The notes beneath the pieces were generated by a model. It saw only the letters and a list, made by a program, of their open reading frames with translations, ran no database searches and was not told the DNA's origin. A program made the translations under genes and the position numbers. From the NCBI GenBank assembly GCA_017511265.1, contig JAFWKV010000039.1:1-46188 (forward strand): 46,188 nucleotides of DNA, written 5' to 3'. Numbering within the stretch: the stretch's first letter is position 1; every line of letters begins with the position of its first letter. Shown piece by piece: positions 39,709 through 46,188 of this stretch. Source of the stretch: Clostridia bacterium. GTDB taxonomy: Bacteria > Bacillota > Clostridia > TANB77 > CAG-508.

Positions 39709-40230
39709 ATGGGAGAAAAGAAAGATGAAAAAGATATGATTATTTCTACAAATGAAGAAATACAGGATTTAATATATACAATAAGAGGTAAACAAGTAAT
39801 GTTGGATAGTGATGTAGCAAGGCTATATCATTATGAAACTAAAAATATAAATAAGGCAATGAAAAGGAATATAGAAAGATTCCCAGAAGATTTCTGCTTT
39901 CAATTAACAAAAGATGAATTAAGACAGATGTGGTTCCAAAATGGAACCACATCTAAAGATTTTAAATATAGAAGTGAAAAATATTTACCTTATGCATTTA
40001 CTGAGCAAGGAATATCGATGTTGGCTGAAATACTAAAGAGTGAAATAGCAGTAAATATGAGTATAAAAATAATAAAGGCATTTGTAAATATGCGTAAATT
40101 TATAATAGAAAATGAACAGGTATTTGAAAGACTTACAACTTTAGAATATAAACAATTAGAAAATGAAAGAAAATTTAACAAAGTATTTAACTTATTGCAA
40201 GATAAAGATATGTCAGGAGGAATCATATGA
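39709..40230 (+). CDS. ORF6N domain protein, C-terminally shortened
   Basis: The product is 173 aa. ATG 39709 is chosen over ATG 39688, as AAAAGGAGTGATT lies between them. Residues 18-115 are an ORF6N domain (EEIQDLIYTIRGKQVMLDSDVARLYHYETKNINKAMKRN, RFPEDFCFQLTKDELRQMWFQ, YLPYAFTEQGISML), a KilA-N-related DNA-binding module of phages and mobile elements. The tail (IIENEQVFERLTTLEYKQLENERKFNKVFNLLQDKD) is a coiled coil. The stop overlaps the YhcG start (ATGA), so the two are translationally coupled. It may recruit the nuclease to DNA or repress the operon. Both ideas are inference. Confidence 0.88.
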   Translation: MGEKKDEKDMIISTNEEIQDLIYTIRGKQVMLDSDVARLYHYETKNINKAMKRNIERFPEDFCFQLTKDELRQMWFQNGTTSKDFKYRSEKYLPYAFTEQGISMLAEILKSEIAVNMSIKIIKAFVNMRKFIIENEQVFERLTTLEYKQLENERKFNKVFNLLQDKDMSGGII

Positions 40231-41261
40231 GTAAAAATGAAATAACAATACAACAAAAAGAATCATATAAGATAATTAGAAAGAGCGTATTATATGCACA
40301 ATCAAAAGTATATACGGTTGTAAATTCAGCAATGGTACAAGCATATTGGGAAATAGGACAAGAAATACATAAAGCTTGTGGAGAAAATGATAGAGCAGGA
40401 TATGGAAAAAAACTATTAGAATATTTATCAGAACAATTGACAAAGGAATTTGGAAAAGGATTTACTGTTACAAATTTAAGATATATGAGACAATTTTATC
40501 GTGCTTTTCCAATTCGTCACACACTGTGTGATGAATTGAGTTGGTCACACTATAGATTGTTAATGAGGATTAAAAATGAAAAAGCAAGAGAATTTTACGT
40601 GCAAGAAAGTGTAAAATCTAATTGGAGTGTTAGGCAATTGGAAAGACAAATTGGAACATTATATTATGAAAGACTATTAGCTAGTCAAGATAAAGAAGCG
40701 GTAGCAAATGAAATGTGTTTATCGAAAAAAATAGAACCAAAAAATATTATAAAAGATCCATATGTATTAGAATTTTTAGGTTTGGAAGGAAAAACTAGTT
40801 TTTATGAAAAGGATTTAGAACAAGCGATTATAGACCATTTACAAAAATTCTTATTAGAACTTGGAAGAGGATTTTCTTTTGTAGCAAGACAGAAAAAAAT
40901 AACATTTGATGGAAGACATTTTTTTATAGATTTAGTATTTTATAATTATATATTAAAATGCTTTGTAATAATAGATTTAAAATTAGGGGATTTAACGCAT
41001 CAAGATTTAGGACAAATGCAAATGTATGTAAATTACTATACAAGAGAAATGGTGAATGAGGGTGATAATCCACCTATTGGAATAGTGCTTTGTGCAGACA
41101 AAAGCGACCAGGTTGTAAAATATACATTACCAGAAGAAAATAAGCAAATATTCGCTTCAAAGTATAAATTATGTTTGCCAACAGATGAAGAGTTTAAAGA
41201 AGAATTAAGATTAGAGAATTATATAAAAAAAGATGAGCAAATGAAACAAATAATTAAATAG
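40227..41261 (+). CDS. YhcG/DUF1016 family PD-(D/E)XK nuclease
   Basis: The product is 344 aa. ATG 40227 follows CAGGAGG. N-terminal DUF1016 part: VNSAMVQAYWEIGQEI, GYGKKLLEYLSEQLTKEFGKGFTVTNLRYMRQFYRAFP, SWSHYRLLMRIKNEKAREFYVQE and WSVRQLERQI. C-terminal nuclease: LGRGFSFVARQKKITFDGRHFFIDLVFYN (Asp235) and CFVIIDLKLG (Asp250, Lys252), the metal-binding core. Its stop codon TAG falls in the first bases of the next ORF6N leader repeat, suggesting recombination at that point. Family members occur beside mobile and restriction genes; function is unproven. Confidence 0.9.
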   Translation: MSKNEITIQQKESYKIIRKSVLYAQSKVYTVVNSAMVQAYWEIGQEIHKACGENDRAGYGKKLLEYLSEQLTKEFGKGFTVTNLRYMRQFYRAFPIRHTLCDELSWSHYRLLMRIKNEKAREFYVQESVKSNWSVRQLERQIGTLYYERLLASQDKEAVANEMCLSKKIEPKNIIKDPYVLEFLGLEGKTSFYEKDLEQAIIDHLQKFLLELGRGFSFVARQKKITFDGRHFFIDLVFYNYILKCFVIIDLKLGDLTHQDLGQMQMYVNYYTREMVNEGDNPPIGIVLCADKSDQVVKYTLPEENKQIFASKYKLCLPTDEEFKEELRLENYIKKDEQMKQIIK

Positions 41262-41287
41262 GACTACCTATATTTATTTGTCGTAGG
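41258..41287 (+). repeat. Conserved leader of ORF6N-family genes, partial copy B
   Basis: Only the last 30 bp of the leader is present (ATAGGACTACCTAT and TTATTTGTCGTAGGA). It starts at the stop codon of the YhcG gene. Confidence 0.75.
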
Positions 41288-41315
41288 AAAATTTAAAGAA
41301 AGAGAGGCTGGTTTT

Positions 41316-41852
41316 ATGGAAGAAAAGAATGATGAAAAAGATATGATTATTTCAACAAATGAAGAAATACAGGATTTAATATATACAATAAGAGGGAAGC
41401 AAGTAATGCTAGATAGTGATGTAGCAAGGCTATATCACTGTGAAACTAAGTATCTTAATCGTGTAGTAAAGAGAAATATAGAAAGATTTCCGGAAGAATT
41501 CTGTTTTCAAATAACAGATAGCGAATTCGAACTTTTAAGGTGCCAATTTGTCACCTTAAATAAAAATGGTAGAGGTCAACACAGAAAATATTTGCCATAT
41601 GTATTTACTGAATATGGAATAACAATGCTTGCAGGGTTACTTAAAAGTGATATTGCTATTGATATTAGTATAAAAGTTGTTAATACATTTATTGATATGA
41701 GAAATAAATTTCATGATAAGTTTATAATAATTGATAATAAAGAATTGTATCATTGTGGAGCATCATTAAAAGATTTGGGAAAGAAATGCTTTGGGATTAA
41801 TCAAATAGAGGATATTGAATATTTTCAAAGACTGACAAATGAAACAAATTAA
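41316..41852 (+). pseudogene. ORF6N family gene with an internal deletion
   Basis: The open frame is 178 codons with a proper start (AGAGAGG, ATG 41316). Residues 10-120 are an ORF6N domain closely related to the 39709 product (RGKQVMLDSDVARLYHCETKYLNRVVKRN). After SIKVVNTFIDM the text jumps to RNKFHDKFIIIDNKELYHCGASLKDLGKKCFGI, the C-terminal end of full-length ORF6N proteins, which carry a PLD-like region. The central part is missing. The frame is still open, so a product could be made. Confidence 0.8.
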
Positions 41853-42090
41853 ATTTAATTAAAGAAGGAGAATTAGAAGAAAAAACTTCTATCGGAATTT
41901 CCGATAAAAGTTCTGGAGGAAGAAAATCAAAAAATTATAACCTATTAAACTTTTATGGTATTTTATATAAAGATGGAAGACAAGTTATTGATAATAATAC
42001 TTTGGCAGCTTTAACTTTATTAATTGCAGAGTCAAATCCTAAAGAGAAAGATATATTAATAGATTTGGTTATGAATTTTTTACAAGTGTA
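41853..42090 (+). pseudogene. Unidentified C-terminal gene fragment
   Basis: An open stretch without a start codon reads LIKEGELEEKTSIGISDKS and continues to GILYKDGRQVIDNNTLAALTL and ESNPKEKDILIDLVMNFLQV, then stops. It has the look of a real protein C-terminus but I do not recognise it. It includes the palindrome TATCGGAATTTCCGATA near 41890. It is squeezed between two ORF6N remnants. Confidence 0.5.
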
Positions 42091-42412
42091 AGAAAAATTC
42101 ATTATGACACTAAAAATATAAATAAGGCAATGAAAAGGAATATAGAAAGATTCTGGAGTATTAAAAAATGATATTGCAGTAAAAGTAATTATAAACATCA
42201 TGGATGCATTTGTCAAAATGAAAAGAATTTTGACAAAGAGTTTAACTTATTATAAAATGAAAATAGTATAAAACAAAAAATCTTTTTTAAAGGTCAAAAT
42301 TATGATGCTTATGTTTTAATAATAGAAATTATAAAAAGAGTCAAAAACAAAGTATTAATAATAGACAATTACGTAGATGAAACTATTTTAGAAATGATTT
42401 GTCGGATTTTGT
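42091..42412 (+). pseudogene. Degraded ORF6N/PLD-like gene remnant
   Basis: In scattered frames the sequence encodes HYDTKNINKAMKRNIERF, then GVLKNDIAVKV followed by MDAFVKMKRI, then KQKIFFKGQNYDAYVLIIEI and KNKVLIIDNYVDETILEMI. These are in-order pieces of an ORF6N N-domain, its coiled coil and the start of the PLD-like C-domain, broken by stops, shifts and deletions. The IDNYVDETIL piece matches the tail of the gene at 45054. Confidence 0.8.
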
Positions 42413-42425
42413 CGAACGATTTATC

Positions 42426-42454
42426 TTGATTTTTAAAGTATCTCGTGATATTAT
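42426..42454 (+). promoter_or_regulatory. Predicted promoter of the TIGR04255-like/MBL operon
   Basis: TTGATT (42426-42431) and TATTAT (42449-42454) are 17 bp apart, 35 bp upstream of the proposed start. Confidence 0.6.
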
Positions 42455-42488
42455 GTACACAAACATTTCAAAGAAAGGATGTCACATA

Positions 42489-43307
42489 TTGAAAGATAAT
42501 ATAAAAAGAGAAGATTTAAAGAGTAACTTTTTAAAAAATACAGTAATAAGGTTAGACTACGATTATTTATTTGAAGAAGATATAGAACTAGTTGTAAAAA
42601 ATCTCAATCCATTTTTAATAAAAAAAGACTATAAAATGAATTCAAAAACATTGAATGAAATTCAAATAGGTTTTCAAATGAACAAATTAGATAGTAATGA
42701 AAATCCAGTAGATTTTAATAGAAAAGTTAAAGAAGAATTTTCTTCATATATTCACAAAGATAGAAACATTGTAATAGACATTACAAGAAATTATGCAACT
42801 ATGACTGTTAAATATAAAGAAAACAAAAATTTTGAAGAAATAATAGATGTATTTGAAGAAATAAAAAATCAAATTTCACAATCACGAGAAGGCATAGGGC
42901 TTAATAGAATAGGAATAAGAAAAACAAATATATATTTTCTAAAAAATATAAACAATATAAATAAATATTTTGAAGAAAAATTGTTTAGTTTTAATAGTTT
43001 AATACCTAATGAGAATGTAATTATAAAACAACAATTAGAAAGATTTAAGTACGATAATTATAATGTTAATCAAAACAGTGAAATTCAATTAGGAGAATAC
43101 AATAACGAAGAAAATGACAACGAAGAAAATGTATATAGAATAATCTTTGATATTGATATATATGATAAAACAATTCAAAACAATAAAATTGATTTAGGTA
43201 GAATGAATGATGATATATTTAAGATTTATAAGTCAAATTTAAAAGAAAAATTTTTAAATAATTTAAAAGAAAAAAATTATGAAAATGAGGAGTTGTTTAA
43301 ATTATGA
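42489..43307 (+). CDS. TIGR04255-like protein
   Basis: The product is 272 aa. I propose TTG 42489, preceded by AAAGGATG at 8-9 bp. Longer in-frame starts at 42399 and 42453 lack a ribosome site and run through pseudogene DNA and the promoter. The text has an N-terminal strand-rich start (FLKNTVIRLDYDYLF), IVIDITRNYATMTVKYKENKNFEEIIDVFEEI and the pattern REGIGLNRIGIRKTNIYFL, which resembles the RIGLRYxN motif of the sporadic TIGR04255 family. Length also fits. Function of that family is unknown to me. The stop overlaps the next start (ATGA). Confidence 0.55.
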   Translation: MKDNIKREDLKSNFLKNTVIRLDYDYLFEEDIELVVKNLNPFLIKKDYKMNSKTLNEIQIGFQMNKLDSNENPVDFNRKVKEEFSSYIHKDRNIVIDITRNYATMTVKYKENKNFEEIIDVFEEIKNQISQSREGIGLNRIGIRKTNIYFLKNINNINKYFEEKLFSFNSLIPNENVIIKQQLERFKYDNYNVNQNSEIQLGEYNNEENDNEENVYRIIFDIDIYDKTIQNNKIDLGRMNDDIFKIYKSNLKEKFLNNLKEKNYENEELFKL

Positions 43308-43477
43308 AAAAGATACGTGAATTTAAACCAATATATGCAACACCAAATGAAAAATATTATTCTGAAGAAAAGATGATAAAATTTGCAGATACTATTACTA
43401 GAACAACATCAAGATATGACTTTGATAGAGAAATTTCATATAGAAATAGAAGAGGAGAGGAATTTACTAGAATTTAA
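43304..43477 (+). CDS. 57-residue basic protein of unknown function
   Basis: ATG 43304 overlaps the upstream stop by 4 bp, with GAGGAG 12-18 bp before it. The product is rich in Arg and Tyr (MKKIREFKPIYATPNEKYYS; KFADTITRTTSRYDFDREIS; YRNRRGEEFTRI). It has no TM segment. It stops 2 bp before the metallo-beta-lactamase-fold gene, and a site for that gene (AGAGGAGAGG) lies within it. The tight packing argues that it is real. No family is recognised. Confidence 0.65.
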   Translation: MKKIREFKPIYATPNEKYYSEEKMIKFADTITRTTSRYDFDREISYRNRRGEEFTRI

Positions 43478-43479
43478 TT

Positions 43480-44469
43480 ATGCGTGAATATACAATAAAA
43501 GGACAATTATATGTAGATATATATACAATTGGATATGAACCAAAAGGAGAAGGAATTGTTTTAAAAATAAAGGATGGTAATAAAATTGTATTCTGTTGTG
43601 TAATTGATTGCTATGAAATTGAAAACCAAAATGAAACACTCAAATTAATTCAAGATGAAAGCATAGATTTAATATGTTTAACACATCCTCATGAAGATCA
43701 TTGCAAAGGAATAGAAAAGATTTTAGAAAAGGCTAATAGTAGCACAACACTTCTTTATCCAAACTACATGTTAGATGAAAAATATAGAAATAAAAAAGAT
43801 GCAAATAATGCTATAGAAAAGATTTCAAAAATTTTAATTAAAAGAAGAGATAATAATTCGAAACCACGTACTATGGCATGTGTAGGCAGACAGTGTATTA
43901 TGGATGATATAAAATTTTTTGATATTGAAAATGGTGGAAAATATGGAATGTATGTTAATACATATACACCATTATCTGTTGTGCTAGATAAAAGAAAAGC
44001 AAAAGAATTTCTTGGAGAGAATACTATTGGAGATATACAAGATAATAATCTTTCCATAATGATGTCTATTACAATAGGTCGACTAAAACTTCTATTTTGT
44101 GGAGATACGGAAGATGAAACAATAACTGAATTAAATGATGTGGTTAATAAGGAAGAAGGACATTTCTTTAATGGAGTAATTGATTATGTAAAAATACCTC
44201 ACCACGGTTCAGACGGAACATTAGAAATGTTTAATTTATTATCTAATGTCAATACTGTTTCAAATTCAGTATCTACTGTGTATAGAATATCAAAAATACC
44301 TAAAATAAAAGTTTTAGAAGAATATAGAAAAAAAAGAAGTAAAGTTTATTGCACTGGTCACATAGATAAGGATGAAAATATTAGTAATTATGGAATTGTG
44401 AAGCAGAGATTTGATATTATAAATGAAACAGTAAAATCAGAATTAATAAAAAATGCAGTAGAGATATGA
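43480..44469 (+). CDS. Metallo-beta-lactamase-fold hydrolase (ComEC-C-terminal-like)
   Basis: The product is 329 aa. ATG 43480 lies 2 bp after the 57-residue gene. Metal ligands are visible: HPHEDH (His69, His71, Asp73, His74), Asp209 in LLFCGDTEDE and His241/His242 in KIPHHGSDGT. The HHGS ending groups it with ComEC C-terminal-like and related MBL proteins, some of which cleave nucleic acids or phosphodiesters. There is no TM part. It is the third gene of a tight operon with the TIGR04255-like and 57-residue genes. Substrate is unknown. Confidence 0.88.
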   Translation: MREYTIKGQLYVDIYTIGYEPKGEGIVLKIKDGNKIVFCCVIDCYEIENQNETLKLIQDESIDLICLTHPHEDHCKGIEKILEKANSSTTLLYPNYMLDEKYRNKKDANNAIEKISKILIKRRDNNSKPRTMACVGRQCIMDDIKFFDIENGGKYGMYVNTYTPLSVVLDKRKAKEFLGENTIGDIQDNNLSIMMSITIGRLKLLFCGDTEDETITELNDVVNKEEGHFFNGVIDYVKIPHHGSDGTLEMFNLLSNVNTVSNSVSTVYRISKIPKIKVLEEYRKKRSKVYCTGHIDKDENISNYGIVKQRFDIINETVKSELIKNAVEI

Positions 44470-44500
44470 AAAGTGATAATATATGTGGAGGTGAATTTTA

Positions 44501-44800
44501 TTGCCTACCAACAAAAAAGCAATAATAGGATTAATCATAGCTATTATATGGGCATGTTTAATATTTATAATGTCTAGTATGGATTCAATTGAATCCAATG
44601 GAAAAAGCAAATCAACAATAAACAAAGCCATAGAAACAACTATGGAAACAACTAATGATTTAGGCATAACAGACAAGCACCCAAGTGAAAATAAAATGAA
44701 GCAAGTAATTGGAGTAATATTTATTAGCTTTATATTTTATTTAAAAGATAAAAGGCATAATTTGAAGGTTAAAGAAGAAAAAATTACAAATACAAATTAG
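44501..44800 (+). pseudogene. VanZ-like gene (copy 3) with an internal deletion
   Basis: The open frame is 99 codons from TTG 44501 with GGAGGTGA upstream, as in copy 2. Residues 1-69 parallel copy 2 (MPTNKKAIIGLIIAIIWACL; KSKSTINKAIETTMETTNDLGI; TDKHPSENKMKQVI) and then jump to GVIFISFIFYLKDK. About 77 codons, including the AHASEF and YACTDEFHQ motifs, are gone. In copy 2 both break points carry GTAATTG, so a deletion between short repeats explains the structure. The product would lack the VanZ core. Confidence 0.88.
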
Positions 44801-44809
44801 GCAATCAAG

Positions 44810-44883
44810 CTTGCCAATATTGTGATTTATGTTACAATATTGGCAAGTACAAAAATGTGGTAAGTGTTTTGTGCTTACCACAT
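44810..44883 (+). terminator. Two consecutive hairpins after VanZ-like copy 3
   Basis: The first is a perfect 14-bp stem CTTGCCAATATTGT (44810-44823 with 44834-44847). The second is a perfect 10-bp stem ATGTGGTAAG (44855-44864 with 44874-44883) followed by a T-rich stretch. Confidence 0.65.
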
Positions 44884-44906
44884 GTATTATTTTAAAAATA
44901 TTTTTA

Positions 44907-45026
44907 CAACCTAGAGCTTACATTAAATGTTTTAGTTTTAATTATTATGGTCAGATTATTATAATCGAACTAATCAAAAATGTTTATCAAAGTAAATAGG
45001 ACTACCTATGTTTATTTGTCGTGGGA
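44907..45026 (+). repeat. Conserved leader of ORF6N-family genes, copy C
   Basis: About 120 bp nearly identical to 39512-39630, including the dyad and the ATAGG-ACTA-CCTAT stem. It precedes the ORF6N gene at 45054. Confidence 0.8.
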
Positions 45027-45053
45027 ATATAAAAAAAAGGAGAGGAAGAATAT

Positions 45054-45536
45054 ATGGAAGAAAAGAATGAGGCAAACGATATGATTATTTCTACAAATGA
45101 AGAAATAAAAGATTTAATATACACAATAAGAGGCAAGCAAGTGATGTTAGATAGTGATGTAGCAAGGTTATATCATTATGAAACTAAAAATATAAATAAG
45201 GCAATGAAAAGAAATATAGAAAGATTCCCAGAAGATTTTTGCTTTCAACTAACACAAGATGAATTAAGACAGATGTGGTTCCAAAATGGAACCACATCTA
45301 AAGATTTTAAATTTAGAAGTGAAAAATATTTACCGTATGCATTTACAGAACAAGGAATTGCTATGTTATCTGGAGTATTAAAAAATGATATCGCAGTAAA
45401 AGTAAGTATAAAAATAATAAAAGGTTTAATTATAGATATTATAAAAAGAGCAAAAACAAAGATACTAATAATAGAAAATTACATAGATGACACTATATTA
45501 GACATGCTGTCAAAGAAAAATAAAAAAAATTCATAA
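45054..45536 (+). pseudogene. ORF6N family gene with internal and C-terminal deletion
   Basis: The open frame is 160 codons; ATG 45054 follows AAGGAGAGG. Residues 12-118 are an ORF6N domain almost identical to that at 39709. After SIKIIK it jumps to GLIIDIIKRAKTKILIIENYIDDTILDMLSKKN and stops, which is the beginning of the PLD-like C-domain of full-length relatives. The coiled-coil linker and most of the C-domain are absent. A DNA-binding-only product could still be made. Confidence 0.8.
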
Positions 45537-45541
45537 AACAC

Positions 45542-45570
45542 TTGCATAATAAAGCGACAGATGTTATAAT
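45542..45570 (+). promoter_or_regulatory. Predicted promoter of the secreted protein gene
   Basis: TTGCAT (45542-45547) and consensus TATAAT (45565-45570) are 17 bp apart, 32 bp upstream of the start. Confidence 0.75.
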
Positions 45571-45601
45571 ACTATATAGTTAATAAAGGGAGGAATTCAT
45601 T

Positions 45602-46135
45602 ATGAAAAAATTATTAGCAGGAACACTATTATTAGTAATGCTAGTAGCATTAGTAGCAACAACATCAATGGAAGCAACAAATGCAGATTTAATCTCATAT
45701 GTTACATCAGACCACAAAATAGCAGGAGAAAATGTTGGAATCACAGCTGAAAATAGAGTAAAAGCTAAAAGATATTTAACAGAAAATCCAGCTACAGATG
45801 CACAAGCAGACGCAATAATTGCTAAAGGAGAAGAAATAATTGACTTAATGAACAAAGCTAATGTTTCAGATCCATCTAAATTATCAAAAGCTGATAAAGA
45901 AAGATTCATGGCAATCGCAAAAGAAGCTGCTGATATTCTTGGATTAAAATTAGTTTTCCATCCACATAGTGTTGACGTTTACGATAAAGACGGAAAATTT
46001 ATTGAAAATGTTACACTTGGAGGAAAATTAGCATACACAGGAAACAGTGTTAATTTAGCTTTAGTTATTTCTTCAATAGCAACAATTGCCCTAGCTGCAG
46101 GTTTTGTAGCTAAAAAAAGATTAGCTAATGCATAA
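45602..46135 (+). CDS. Secreted protein with LPXTG-like C-terminal anchor
   Basis: The product is 177 aa. ATG 45602 follows AAAGGGAGG. Residues 1-28 are a signal peptide (KKLLAGTLLLVMLVALVATT). The mature part is helical, with one stretch VFHPHSVDVYDKDGKFIENVTL. The C-terminus has the sorting-signal pattern LAYTGN, then a hydrophobic helix (NLALVISSIATIALAAGFV) and the basic tail KKRLANA. This suggests sortase anchoring with a non-standard LPXTG-like motif, or simple membrane anchoring. No function is recognised. It has its own promoter and terminator. Confidence 0.75.
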   Translation: MKKLLAGTLLLVMLVALVATTSMEATNADLISYVTSDHKIAGENVGITAENRVKAKRYLTENPATDAQADAIIAKGEEIIDLMNKANVSDPSKLSKADKERFMAIAKEAADILGLKLVFHPHSVDVYDKDGKFIENVTLGGKLAYTGNSVNLALVISSIATIALAAGFVAKKRLANA

Positions 46136-46154
46136 TAAGCTAGTTAAGTTAATT

Positions 46155-46188
46155 AAAGCAACTATTATAGATTTAATAGTTGCTTTAT
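46155..46188 (+). terminator. Terminator after the secreted protein gene
   Basis: A perfect 13-bp stem AAAGCAACTATTA (46155-46167) pairs with 46174-46186 around a 6-nt loop. The window ends directly after, so a T run cannot be judged fully. Confidence 0.75.

Noticed and set aside
42399..42488. N-terminal extension of the TIGR04255-like protein
   Set aside because: It would read through the ORF6N remnant and the predicted promoter, with no ribosome site at 42399 or 42453.

Overview
The window is AT-rich, with mostly plus-strand genes, strong AGGAGG-type ribosome sites, ATG/TTG/GTG starts and a Firmicutes housekeeping order (ireB-ruvX-yrzB, obg, lexA, trpS, cysS, argS). It looks like chromosome from a low-GC anaerobic Clostridia, probably an uncultured gut lineage. 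That placement is inferred from gene content and style. I saw no rRNA or tRNA gene and no CRISPR array.

Layout. (1) 1-5.7 kb: a GTCCCC-type repeat, a promoter, a pilin-like small membrane protein, a CpaE/TadZ-like protein with a degenerate P-loop, a membrane GAF/degenerate-GGDEF protein, then ireB, ruvX, yrzB and a terminator. (2) 5.2-23.4 kb: trpS, obg, lexA (with a palindrome inside its own promoter), a GH18 cell-wall hydrolase, an unknown gene between two long hairpin elements, a frameshifted class A penicillin-binding protein, cysS, argS (carrying a perfect 48-bp-arm repeat palindrome in frame), a VanZ-like gene, galE, a scar with a truncated DUF4143 ATPase and a second galE 3' end, an intact DUF4143 ATPase and a transglutaminase-like protein. 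(3) 23.5-36.6 kb: an exopolysaccharide cluster with its own promoters: priming sugar-phosphate transferase, four further glycosyltransferases, a pyruvyltransferase/FrhB fusion, an EpsG/Wzy-like polymerase, a TupA-like ATP-grasp protein, a Wzx flippase, a UDP-sugar dehydrogenase and a VanZ-like gene. (4) 36.6-45.5 kb: an accessory island bounded by two VanZ-like copies, the second internally deleted. It holds a TIGR04141/DUF6119-like gene with a two-TM partner, several decaying ORF6N-family genes around a YhcG/DUF1016 nuclease, and a tight operon of a TIGR04255-like protein, a 57-residue protein and a metallo-beta-lactamase-fold hydrolase. (5) 45.5-46.2 kb: a secreted protein with an LPXTG-like C-terminus and its own promoter and terminator.

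How it fits together. The exopolysaccharide genes form a Wzx/Wzy-type pathway. GalE and the UDP-sugar dehydrogenase supply activated sugars, the priming transferase loads undecaprenyl phosphate, the other transferases extend the unit, the pyruvyltransferase and ATP-grasp proteins decorate it, and Wzx and EpsG export and polymerise it. The island is the most likely place for undescribed biology. Its three gene sets have the organisation of small phage-defence or selfish modules, but no defence function can be shown from sequence alone.
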